Of a DNA stretch of 64,000 nucleotides, positions 32,904 through 40,561 are shown piece by piece. Position 1 is the stretch's first letter; every line of letters begins with the position of its first letter. Below the pieces are notes generated by a model. That model saw only the letters and a list, made by a program, of their open reading frames with translations, had not been told where the DNA came from and did not search any database. Origin of the DNA: JANXUC01 sp964619065 (GTDB taxonomy: Bacteria; Acidobacteriota; Terriglobia; Terriglobales; Acidobacteriaceae); the NCBI GenBank assembly GCA_964619065.1, contig CAZUCC010000003.1, positions 1 through 64,000 on the forward strand, given 5' to 3'. A program made the position numbers and the translations under genes.

Positions 32904-34016
32904 CTACTTGGCTCTCAGCGTCTCCTTGCGAACCGTGAGGTGTTCAATCAGATCTTCCTTAATGCGGAAGCCGGTTCCGGGGGCGTCGGGAACGCGGATC
33001 GTGCCCTGCGGAGAGACGGTCACTTCCGGGTCAACAATGTCCTCTTTCCAGTAACGTTTGGAGGCCGAAACATCTCCGGGGAGCTGGAAGTTCTCCAGCG
33101 ATGACAAGTGGATATTGTGGACGCGGCCAATGCCGGATTCCAGCATGCCGCCGCACCAGACGGGCACATTGTGGTCTTTGGCGACGTCATGGATGCGGAT
33201 GGCTTCCGTCATGCCGCCGACTCGCCCGGTCTTGATGTTAATGATGCGACAGGCGTCGAGCTCGAGCGCCATTTCAGCATCGCGGACGTGGCGGATGGAT
33301 TCATCGAGGCAGAGTTTGGTTTGCAGCTGCTTCTGCAGACGGGCGTGGTGATAGATGTCGTCGTTCCAGAGCGGCTGTTCGATCATGAGGAGCTTAAATT
33401 GGTCGAATTGGCGCAGGTGGTCAACCTCGTCAGCGCGATAGGCGGAATTGGCGTCGCAACTGAGAAGAATGCCGGGCCAATGGATCCGGATCTGTTCGAG
33501 TACCTTCAGATCCCATCCGTGCTTGACTTTGACTTTGATGCGCTGGTAGCCAGCGGCGAGTTCGGTGGTAATTTTTTCGAGGAGCTGATCGGCAGAGTCT
33601 TGAATACCTATAGAGACACCCGTCGGAATTTCCTTGCGAGTACCGCCAAAGAGTTTCCAGAGTGGAACAGATTTCTCTTTCGCTTCCGCTTCCCACAGAG
33701 CGTTTTCCAAAGCAGCCTTGGCCATACGATTCCCGCGGACTCTGGCAAAAAGCGGCACACACTCATGGGCGGCGCTGAGGTTTTGGCCGAGGAGCGCTGG
33801 AATGAGATATTGACGCAGGATGGGCCAAGCGGTATCGATGCATTCCTCGGAATAATAAGGAGGCCCGTCGGCGACACACTCGCCCCAGCCGTCATTGCCT
33901 TGGCAGTGAACGGTGACGAGCGTTGTACGGCGTTCATAGGAGCGTCCGAAGCTGGTCTCAAAGAAATGGACCAGCGGCATGTGCAGTTCCCGCAGTGTAA
34001 CGGCTTCGATCTTCAT
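32904..34016 (-). CDS. Enolase-superfamily o-succinylbenzoate synthase / N-acylamino acid racemase
   Basis: The 370-residue protein fits the OSBS/NAAAR branch. The active-site residues can be placed: the Lys-x-Lys pair in RIKVKVKHGW (Lys163/Lys165), metal ligands Asp188 (LSCDANSAY), Glu213 (MIEQPLW) and Asp238 (CLDESIR), and the second base Lys262 (INIKTGRVGG). A GNAT gene sits just upstream, which is the known context of N-succinylamino-acid racemases, while no other men genes are here. I favour racemisation of N-acyl amino acids over menaquinone synthesis, though many members do both. Confidence 0.88.
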   Translation of the reverse strand: MKIEAVTLRELHMPLVHFFETSFGRSYERRTTLVTVHCQGNDGWGECVADGPPYYSEECIDTAWPILRQYLIPALLGQNLSAAHECVPLFARVRGNRMAKAALENALWEAEAKEKSVPLWKLFGGTRKEIPTGVSIGIQDSADQLLEKITTELAAGYQRIKVKVKHGWDLKVLEQIRIHWPGILLSCDANSAYRADEVDHLRQFDQFKLLMIEQPLWNDDIYHHARLQKQLQTKLCLDESIRHVRDAEMALELDACRIINIKTGRVGGMTEAIRIHDVAKDHNVPVWCGGMLESGIGRVHNIHLSSLENFQLPGDVSASKRYWKEDIVDPEVTVSPQGTIRVPDAPGTGFRIKEDLIEHLTVRKETLRAK

Positions 34017-34078
34017 GGGCTCGAGTGGTGGTGCTTTGAAATCGCGGCGCTGTTGATCTTAACTGATCAAGCTGGACT

Positions 34079-34873
34079 TTACTTGGCTGCATGCGGCCAA
34101 TTTTCGTCCCAGTGACCGAGCAGGAATGTACCGTTTCCTTTCTCATCTCGTTCACACCCTAGAACAGCCAGACCGTCACGGAAGGCCCTCAGGAACTCTT
34201 CCCGGTTGCGCTCCTGGACTTCGGCAGCTTTATCGCGAGTCTCGGATGAGGCTTTCCAAGTATAGATTTCGGCGGGAACGGAGATTTTCATGGTGATGTC
34301 AAACTGCGGCTCAGTTCCCTCTTGCAGCAGCCGCTCCACTCTGTTGGAGCGCAACCACCACTCGGCGAGGAGGCGGTCGGTTGGCAAGCCTCCGTGCAGC
34401 GAGGACGTGGTGACACCGTACTGATTGATATTGTAGTGGCGCATCAGGGCCCCGAGGCGGCGCACGTTGAAGAAAGCATTTTTGATTTCCAAAGGATCAA
34501 ATGTCCATTCCATCAGGTCGATGTTACGGGAGAGCGCCTCTTCGCGCTGGAAGAGCTTGAGTTTGCGGCCGACGCCGGAGTTGCGATACCGTTCGTGCAC
34601 TGCCGCCATGTGGGAATGCAAGTAGGAATTCCCGTTGCGGTGGCCGGGAACAGAGAGCGCAAAGCCTATGAGTTCGGGACCATCGAAGGCTCCAATAACT
34701 TGACCGCCGACCTTGTCGGCGACGACGAACATGCGCAGGGGGACAAGTTCGGCGTCGGTAAAGTTCCAGACTTGCTGCTGCAACGCGACGCAGAGACGAA
34801 ACTCGTCGGTGCCCTGGCATTTGCGGACTAAGACGGGGTCGGCGCCTTGGCCGGTCTTTTCCGGGTCGGTCAC
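34079..34873 (-). CDS. GNAT-family N-acyltransferase (COG3375-like)
   Basis: The 264-residue protein shows a GNAT acyl-CoA loop (VHERYRNSGVGRKLKLFQRE, about 97-116) followed by WTFDPLEIKNAFFNVRRLGA, the signature of the COG3375 group found beside N-acylamino-acid racemases. It probably acylates (perhaps succinylates) amino acids for the enolase-family enzyme 62 bp downstream. The start is likely GTG at 34873, overlapping the mazG stop as GTGA; a TTG 13 codons earlier is also open. Translational coupling to mazG is likely. Confidence 0.83.
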   Translation of the reverse strand: MTDPEKTGQGADPVLVRKCQGTDEFRLCVALQQQVWNFTDAELVPLRMFVVADKVGGQVIGAFDGPELIGFALSVPGHRNGNSYLHSHMAAVHERYRNSGVGRKLKLFQREEALSRNIDLMEWTFDPLEIKNAFFNVRRLGALMRHYNINQYGVTTSSLHGGLPTDRLLAEWWLRSNRVERLLQEGTEPQFDITMKISVPAEIYTWKASSETRDKAAEVQERNREEFLRAFRDGLAVLGCERDEKGNGTFLLGHWDENWPHAAK

Positions 34874-35784
34874 CTTGTCCCCATCCGTTCTTCGTGCTTC
34901 ACCGATCGCCAAAGAGATTCGAGTTCTTCGAGCGAGGTCTGCTGTGCGGAACGGCCGGACTCGCGTAATTTGTGCTCGACTTGTTGGAAGCGGCGGCGGA
35001 ATTTGCGGTTGGTTTTCTTGAGCGCGAGCTCGGAATCAAGTGAGAGGAAACGGGCGATATTGACGAGGACAAAAAAGAGGTCGCCGACTTCTTCTTCGAG
35101 ACGCGTGCGCAAGGTTTCAGGAATCTCAGTGCGGCCCGAGCCAGCGATTCCCTTCCGCTTCGGCTGCGGTCCGGGCGCAGGATAGTTGCGCAGGTGTTCG
35201 CGGAGCTCTTCGGTTTCCTCGCGAAGTTTGTCGAAGAGTCCTTCGATGTTGGGCCAGTCGAAACCTGTGTTGGCAGCGCGAGAGCTGAGCTTACCGGCTT
35301 CGAGTAAGGCCGGGAGACCAGCAGAGACGCCAGCAAGAGCCGACTCGGGATGTGCATCATCAGGCACATTTGCATCGGCCTCGGCATCTCTTTTCGCGTC
35401 AGCTTTTTCTTGTGCTTTGATCGCTTCCCAGTTGCGCAGCACTTCGGTTGAAGTCTCAGCCTTCACATCGCCGAAGACGTGCGGATGCCTGTGCACCAGC
35501 TTTTCCGAGAGGCGGTCGAGCACCTGATCGATGGAAAATGTGCCCTCTTCTTTTGCCATTTGTGCATAGAAGAGGACTTGCAGAAGCAGGTCACCGAGCT
35601 CGCCCGGGAGTTCGTTCCAGTCACGGTTGTCGATGGCTTCGAGAACTTCGTAAGTTTCCTCGAGCGTGTAGGGCTTGATGGAGTCGAAATTCTGCTCACG
35701 ATCCCAAGGGCAGCCACCGGGGCCGCGGAGGCGCGCCATGATCCCGACGGCGCGCTCGAAACGTTCTCCTGTAGTGGGGGGCAT
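34870..35784 (-). CDS. mazG: Nucleoside triphosphate pyrophosphohydrolase MazG
   Basis: MazG hydrolyses NTPs and dNTPs to monophosphates and pyrophosphate and helps clear faulty nucleotides. The 304-residue protein has two MazG domains. The first shows GGCPWDREQNFDSIKPYTLE (about 22-41) and EELPGELGDLL-type E-x-x-E...ELGD metal residues (NELPGELGDLLLQVLFYA). The second shows LREETEELREHL...RLEEEVGDLFFVLVNIARFL. A charged insert (KADAKRDAEADANVPDDAHP) makes it longer than the usual 260-270. It is followed at once by the GNAT gene. Confidence 0.94.
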   Translation of the reverse strand: MPPTTGERFERAVGIMARLRGPGGCPWDREQNFDSIKPYTLEETYEVLEAIDNRDWNELPGELGDLLLQVLFYAQMAKEEGTFSIDQVLDRLSEKLVHRHPHVFGDVKAETSTEVLRNWEAIKAQEKADAKRDAEADANVPDDAHPESALAGVSAGLPALLEAGKLSSRAANTGFDWPNIEGLFDKLREETEELREHLRNYPAPGPQPKRKGIAGSGRTEIPETLRTRLEEEVGDLFFVLVNIARFLSLDSELALKKTNRKFRRRFQQVEHKLRESGRSAQQTSLEELESLWRSVKHEERMGTR

Positions 35785-35796
35785 GCGTTCACCAAT

Positions 35797-36489
35797 TTAA
35801 ATTACGGGGAAGGTATTCACCAAGCGAGCGGTGTCGTCCGAGATGAGCATTTCCGCGCCGCGGGCGGCGAGATCAAGCATGTCGGCGGGGTTGTTGACGG
35901 TCCAGGCACCGACACGCTTGCCTGCTGCCATGAGATTGGAGGTAAGAGCATCGTCGAGCAATGGCCATTCCGGCAGAACCCATTGGACGGGCAGGTTGCG
36001 CCATGGAGCCTTGGCGGAGCAAGCTCCGCCGCCACACGAGCTGCGGTCGAAGAGGAAGCCTAGCTGGACGGCGGCATCCAGTTCGCGGAGGCGGGCTAGG
36101 ACCGCGGGGTGGAAAGAGGTCACGACATAGCCGCGAGTGGGCGGATGGCGGGCCAGCAGGTCAAGAACTTGCGATTCGAAGCCAGCATCTTTAAGTTCTA
36201 TATCGAGAAAACAACTCTGAGCGAAGCGGTGTAGAACTTGTTCGAGGGAGGGAAGGAATCCCTCGGCCTGCGCGTGGGCCAGGTCCCGGGTGGAGGCAGT
36301 TGCCAGATGGAGCCCGTGGAAAGTCTCATCGTGGCAAACGACGGCTCCGTTGTCGGCGGTGCGGCGGACATCGAACTCAAAACCGTCGCAACCTTGCTGG
36401 ACGCAAAGATCGAAAGAAGCCAGCGTGTTTTCCGGGATACCCATGCTAGAGCGGGCGCCACGGTGACCGAGCAGCAAAGGGCGGGTCAT
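35797..36489 (-). CDS. Glycerophosphodiester phosphodiesterase
   Basis: Cleaves glycerophosphodiesters to glycerol-3-phosphate and an alcohol, recycling lipid head groups. The 230-residue protein shows LLLGHRGARS (His9), PENTLASF (Glu20), FEFDVRRTAD (Glu38, Asp40) and VVCHDETFHG (His53): the full GDPD catalytic set. No signal peptide, so cytoplasmic (UgpQ-like). A Cys/Gly-rich stretch SSCGGGACSAKAP (about 151-163) is encoded by a palindromic repeat and looks inserted. It lies 12 bp upstream of mazG on the same strand. Confidence 0.92.
   Translation of the reverse strand: MTRPLLLGHRGARSSMGIPENTLASFDLCVQQGCDGFEFDVRRTADNGAVVCHDETFHGLHLATASTRDLAHAQAEGFLPSLEQVLHRFAQSCFLDIELKDAGFESQVLDLLARHPPTRGYVVTSFHPAVLARLRELDAAVQLGFLFDRSSCGGGACSAKAPWRNLPVQWVLPEWPLLDDALTSNLMAAGKRVGAWTVNNPADMLDLAARGAEMLISDDTARLVNTFPVI
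36013..36030. repeat. Palindrome inside GDPD gene, family B core
   Basis: GGCGGAGC AA GCTCCGCC is a perfect 8-bp inverted repeat, in frame within the GDPD gene, where it encodes part of SCGGGACSAKAP. The same core (GCGGAG..TTGCTCCGC) is found between genes at 7100 and in part at 28684. Confidence 0.5.
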
Positions 36490-36495
36490 GCCGTG

Positions 36496-36804
36496 CTAGT
36501 CGAGGTCGAAGTCGCGGATGGGCTTGCCGGTGTCGGGGGATTCTTTGGCACGCTTGACAGCTTCCTGAAATTTTTTTTCCAGCAGGTCGGCACTATTCTT
36601 TTGATTTTCGACGGCCTGGCGGAAAACGGATTCCTTGCGGCTATTCTGCTCCCGCATGGCACGGGCTGCATCCTCAAAATCGGCAAATGTCTTCGGCGTG
36701 GCGGGAGGCGTATGGGCGATTACCGCCTGAGCGCCGGGGTCGACCTTGAGAACGGCGTTGCAGCATGGACAGGTGACGTCGAAGGCGTTGGACTGGGTCG
36801 GCAC
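36496..36804 (-). CDS. Small zinc-ribbon and coiled-coil protein
   Basis: The 102-residue protein begins with a half zinc ribbon (DVTCPCCNAVLKVDPG, about 9-24), a Pro/Thr linker, and a charged helical part (about 40-90, EDAARAMREQNSRKESVFRQ) likely to form a coiled coil. It ends PIRDFDLD. It lies 6 bp upstream of the GDPD gene on the same strand, so it is probably co-transcribed. A typical small conserved protein in this phylum; function unknown. Confidence 0.65.
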   Translation of the reverse strand: MPTQSNAFDVTCPCCNAVLKVDPGAQAVIAHTPPATPKTFADFEDAARAMREQNSRKESVFRQAVENQKNSADLLEKKFQEAVKRAKESPDTGKPIRDFDLD

Positions 36805-36929
36805 TAGGGGAATGATACTCCAATTTACCGGCCGCGAAACCTCCGGAAAATAGCAGATCCCTCAGAGCTGGAAGCCCTTCAAATGACAATCGAGAGGGGT
36901 TTTCCAGCAAGCTCCCTTTCCACGCGGGT

Positions 36930-37283
36930 CTAGCGCGGCTCGAGCTTTAGGGGGAAAACATGGAAGAGAGTGAGCATTTCCATAGCCAGGAGGCCGAGGC
37001 AGGTAAGGACGACCATGACAGCCATGATTTCTCCAACTGCCATGCGGCGGCGGCGGCCAGAGGGATCGAGGCTGCGGGTGACCAGGGCCAGGATGTTGAG
37101 CGTGGCGAAGCCGAAAACCAGCATCCAAAGGATGTTGTAGAACTCGCCGCGTTTGGTAGTCAATTGCCAGGCGGTGAGGAGAAGAAAAAGGGCGGATTCC
37201 CGCAGATGAGGAAAGGCGGAGAAACGCGAGGCAACGGCGCTGCCCGCTTCCAACCAGAACGCCAAGTTTGTCCAAGGCCTCAT
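36930..37283 (-). CDS. Small membrane protein
   Basis: The 117-residue product has two to three hydrophobic helices (LRESALFLLLTAWQL, about 27-41; ILWMLVFGFATLNILALVT, about 51-69; VGEIMAVMVVLTCLGLLAM, about 82-100) with an Arg-rich loop (SGRRRRMAVG) between. No signature recognised. It lies 59 bp after the MFS gene on the same strand. Support is the helix pattern only, and the ribosome-binding site is weak, so this is moderately sure. Confidence 0.5.
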   Translation of the reverse strand: MRPWTNLAFWLEAGSAVASRFSAFPHLRESALFLLLTAWQLTTKRGEFYNILWMLVFGFATLNILALVTRSLDPSGRRRRMAVGEIMAVMVVLTCLGLLAMEMLTLFHVFPLKLEPR

Positions 37284-37342
37284 TCAGCAGTTGAACCTGC
37301 AAGGGTACGGGGAAAGGCGGCGAGAAAGCAAGGCGACCGCCA

Positions 37343-38578
37343 TTAACCGCCCGATCTTCGCAACCTGGCACTCTCGATATCGGGTAATAGCACGGTCAAT
37401 AGACCGATGGCGGGCAGGTAGGCGCAAATGCGATATACAAAGACGATGTCCATAACATCGGCGAGCCGCCCCAGGACCGCCGCTCCGATGCCACCCATCC
37501 CAAAGGCAAAACCAAAGAACAGTCCGGCAACCATGCCAACGTTCCCAGGTACAAGCTCCTGCGCGTAGACGAGGATGGCGGAGAACGCCGACGCTAAAAC
37601 GAAGCCGATGATCACGCTGAGGACGCCGGTCCAGAAAAGGTTGGCATGGGGCATGAGCAGGGTGAAAGGCAAAACGCCGAGGATTGACCCCCAGATAACG
37701 TATTTGCGCCCGATGCGATCTCCAATGGGGCCGCCAATCAGCGTGCCCGCCGCCACCGCGCCCAGGAACACGAAGAGGTGAACTTGTGAACTGCGCACGG
37801 AGACATGAAACCGGCTGATGAGATAGAACGTGTAGTAGTTGGTAAGACTGGCGAGATAGAAATACTTGGAGAAAATCAGCGCCAGCAGAATAGCAATCGA
37901 GACAACTACTCTCTTGCGAGACAACGCGGGATGGGGCTCCCCCTTGCTGGCGGCCATAGGCCGGATTCTCTCTTGCTGGGCATACCAGCGGCTCACGTAG
38001 CTGAGTACGGCGATCCCCACCAATGTGGCGATGCAAAACCAAGCAACACCGCGCTGACCCACCGGAAGAACGATAAACGCGGCCAGCAGAGGGCCGATTG
38101 CCGACCCTGTATTGCCGCCAACTTGAAAAAAGGACTGGGCAAACCCGTGCCGTCCTCCGGAAGCCATGCGTGCTACGCGAGAAGCCTCTGGGTGAAAGAC
38201 CGCTGCACCCACGCCAATAAGGGATGCGGAAATCAGGAGCATGCTGAAGTTGGGTGCGACTGCAAGCAGGACGAGACCGAATAACGTAAAAGCCATGCCA
38301 ATCGGCAACGAATAAGGCTGCGGCCGACGATCGGTGAAATAGCCGATGCACGGTTGCAGCAGCGACGCAAGGACCTGGTACGTCATGGCGATGAGACCAA
38401 TATGGCTGAAATCCAGGTGAAAAGACGTTTTCAGTATCGGGTAGATCGACGACAGAAGCGATTGCACCGTGTCGTTAATAAGATGGCAGAGTGTAACGGC
38501 GGCGAGCACGCGAAACAACGTGCGCTCGGAGGCGGGTGCGTGCGCCTGAGTTATTTCTTCCGCGGTTCGTGAGGCCAT
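37343..38578 (-). CDS. MFS transporter, fosmidomycin-resistance (Fsr)-like
   Basis: The 411-residue protein has 12 predicted helices. Signatures: TLCHLINDTVQSLLSSIYPI (about 30-49), typical of Fsr; GYFTDRRPQPY (loop 2-3 motif) and GPIGDRIGRKYVIWG (second-half equivalent). Fsr exports fosmidomycin in E. coli, but here the natural substrate is unknown. I took the ATG at 38578 (MASRTAEEI) because the 49 extra upstream codons of the open frame are unlike the family. Confidence 0.87.
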   Translation of the reverse strand: MASRTAEEITQAHAPASERTLFRVLAAVTLCHLINDTVQSLLSSIYPILKTSFHLDFSHIGLIAMTYQVLASLLQPCIGYFTDRRPQPYSLPIGMAFTLFGLVLLAVAPNFSMLLISASLIGVGAAVFHPEASRVARMASGGRHGFAQSFFQVGGNTGSAIGPLLAAFIVLPVGQRGVAWFCIATLVGIAVLSYVSRWYAQQERIRPMAASKGEPHPALSRKRVVVSIAILLALIFSKYFYLASLTNYYTFYLISRFHVSVRSSQVHLFVFLGAVAAGTLIGGPIGDRIGRKYVIWGSILGVLPFTLLMPHANLFWTGVLSVIIGFVLASAFSAILVYAQELVPGNVGMVAGLFFGFAFGMGGIGAAVLGRLADVMDIVFVYRICAYLPAIGLLTVLLPDIESARLRRSGG

Positions 38579-38879
38579 GCTTTCGGGCGCCGATTCTGGG
38601 CTGGACAAGCTGAAACTCAAGAGTACTGGGGACGGCTGCGAGGAAGCAAGGTCGCGGCGATGGCAAATCGTGTCCCAGACGCCAAGCCAGACTAAGCTCG
38701 CGAAACCGGTGCGTGCCCCACCCACTTTCCTCCTGCTGTTTATCGCTTTTTCATGGAATGTTCATCGAGCGGTGACATTTTGTTGACCTGCCTCTTATTA
38801 AATCCCCAATGAGCGTCCTGCTAGGAGTGGAAAACGCCGTTTCCATTTGCAGCAGACCTACATCAAGAGGGGGTAGTGT
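38579..38879. other. Intergenic region, nothing recognised
   Basis: About 300 bp between the divergent MFS and phospholipase genes. AGAGGGGG lies just before the phospholipase start as its ribosome-binding site. TTGACC near 38782 could be a -35, without a clear -10. Nothing else seen. Confidence 0.3.
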
Positions 38880-40418
38880 ATGAGATTCGTAATGCCACGG
38901 ATGGCCGTGTCTGCAATCGTCATGCTCGGCATGATGGGAGTAAAGCCAGCGCTAGCGGCGGGCGGCATCGAGAAGGTGAACCACGTTATTGTGGTCATGC
39001 AGGAAAACCATTCTTTTGACAACTATTTTGGAGCATTGCCCTACGCGCCCGGCAGCCCCTACCACAGCGGTAATGGCGCCTGCGCCAAGGGAGACACCAC
39101 ATGCGTGGACGGGTTGGCCTGCACTGTCGACGCAACCGGCAATCTTAACTGCACCAACTCGAACCCGGACGAGGATGGCAGCAAGGTTTTCGCTTTCCAC
39201 GACACGCAACGGTGTGTTGCGCCGGATCTCGATCATTCCTGGGTTGGCACACATCTTGAGCTCAATTTCTTGAATCCAAATCACACGTTGAAGGGCCGGA
39301 ATGACGGATTTGTGCGGGTGAATGACCTGACCGAGCAGATTGACCCCGCCCCGGATCAGACCATGAATTTCTATAACGAGAACGAGATTCCATTCTATTA
39401 CGGTCTGGCGGAGAACTTCGCGATTGGCGACCGCTACTTCGCCTCGGTTCCCGGTCCGACGTTTCCCAACCGGTCGTATCTGCTGGCGGCCACGTCGTTT
39501 GGCCATCTCACGACCAATGACACATTTTCGCCTCCCGGAGGATATAAGCCTGTGACCGGCACGATTCTGGACTTGTTCGACCAGAATGGCGTGACCTGGG
39601 GAGATTATTTTCAGGATGCTCCGCAAGGAGCCGTCTTCCGCCCGTTCAGCGCGAGCGGAGTGGATCCTCACTTTTTCCCGCTTCCCGTTTTCCTCGCCCA
39701 ATCGGCGGGAGCGTTGGGTGGTCTGCCTCAAGTCTCGTTCGTCGATCCGAATTTTGGATTGTTTGGGGCGGCCTCCGAAAATGACGAGCACCCGCCCACC
39801 GACATTCAACGGGGACAGGCTTTTGTTTCCAGAGTTGTCAATGCGGTTCGCAACGGACCGTTCTGGAAGGATTCCGTCATCTTCATTACGTATGACGAGC
39901 ATGGCGGTTCGTACGATCACGTATCGCCTCCGAATGCACACCAGAGTGGCGCGCTGACGCCGGACGGAATCAATCCGGGACAATGCGAGGATTTGTCGAA
40001 TCCGCCCGCGAGCTTGCAGCCTGGAGGAGGCGCGGAATGTTCGGCGAATCCCTTCAGCACGACCGACACCAGCGTGAAAGATGCAGAGCTGCTTTGCCCA
40101 CTACTCACACTGGATCCCACAGGCCCGTATCCGAAGCAATGCGCCAACTTCAATCAGCTCGGAGTGCGTGTCCCGTTCATCGCAGTCTCACCGTTCTCCA
40201 AGCAGCACTATGTGTCGCACACCATTGGCGACCACACGTCGCTGCTGGCGTTCATCGAAAAGCGCTTCCTGAAGCCCGCGGGGCAGCCAGCTCTGCATTT
40301 GACGCTCCGGGATCAAGGCGCCAACGACCTGGAAGACTTGTTTGACTTCAAAACTTCTCCGTCGCTGAACACGCCGGTGACGCAGGCGGCTCCGCCGGCT
40401 GTGGACTGCACACCGTAA
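38880..40418 (+). CDS. Secreted phospholipase C / phosphoesterase family protein
   Basis: The 512-residue protein has a signal peptide (about 1-27). The phosphoesterase (PF04185) N-terminal motif is HVIVVMQENHSFDNYFG (about 35-51), with the catalytic Glu/Asn-His pair, and ITYDEHGGSYDHVSPP (about 339-354) holds the second metal-binding set. VPFIAVSPFSKQHYVSHT and DHTSLLAFIEKRF complete the family pattern. It may hydrolyse phospholipids or other phosphate esters outside the cell. A strong terminator follows. Confidence 0.92.
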   Translation: MRFVMPRMAVSAIVMLGMMGVKPALAAGGIEKVNHVIVVMQENHSFDNYFGALPYAPGSPYHSGNGACAKGDTTCVDGLACTVDATGNLNCTNSNPDEDGSKVFAFHDTQRCVAPDLDHSWVGTHLELNFLNPNHTLKGRNDGFVRVNDLTEQIDPAPDQTMNFYNENEIPFYYGLAENFAIGDRYFASVPGPTFPNRSYLLAATSFGHLTTNDTFSPPGGYKPVTGTILDLFDQNGVTWGDYFQDAPQGAVFRPFSASGVDPHFFPLPVFLAQSAGALGGLPQVSFVDPNFGLFGAASENDEHPPTDIQRGQAFVSRVVNAVRNGPFWKDSVIFITYDEHGGSYDHVSPPNAHQSGALTPDGINPGQCEDLSNPPASLQPGGGAECSANPFSTTDTSVKDAELLCPLLTLDPTGPYPKQCANFNQLGVRVPFIAVSPFSKQHYVSHTIGDHTSLLAFIEKRFLKPAGQPALHLTLRDQGANDLEDLFDFKTSPSLNTPVTQAAPPAVDCTP

Positions 40419-40442
40419 AGGTTGATCGAAACAGTCGATCAG

Positions 40443-40488
40443 ACTATGCCTTGCCCTCTTTGGACTGAGGGTGGGGCATAGTTTTTTG
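40443..40488 (+). terminator. Rho-independent terminator
   Basis: ACTATGCC (40443-40450) and GGCATAGT (40475-40482) form a perfect 8-bp stem, extended by CCCTC / GAGGG inside, followed by TTTTTT. It ends the phospholipase transcript. Confidence 0.9.
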
Positions 40489-40495
40489 CAAGAGC

Positions 40496-40521
40496 GGCGG
40501 GCAGGAGCGCCCGCCCTACAC
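40496..40521. repeat. Palindromic repeat family A, copy 3
   Basis: GGCGGGC (40496-40502), a 6-nt loop, GCCCGCC (40509-40515), then CTACAC. This is the longest stem of the family. It lies just after the terminator, between convergent phospholipase and bshC genes. Confidence 0.6.
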
Positions 40522-40561
40522 GGGCGCAAATCCGGTAGACATTACCGATGAGTGCTTCGTG

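Noticed and set aside
33108..34115. Plus-strand open frame of 335 codons
   Set aside because: Antisense to the racemase-like enolase gene, whose active-site residues are all in place.
38952..39983. Reverse open frame of 343 codons
   Set aside because: Antisense to the phospholipase C gene; composition reflects the codon use of the true gene.
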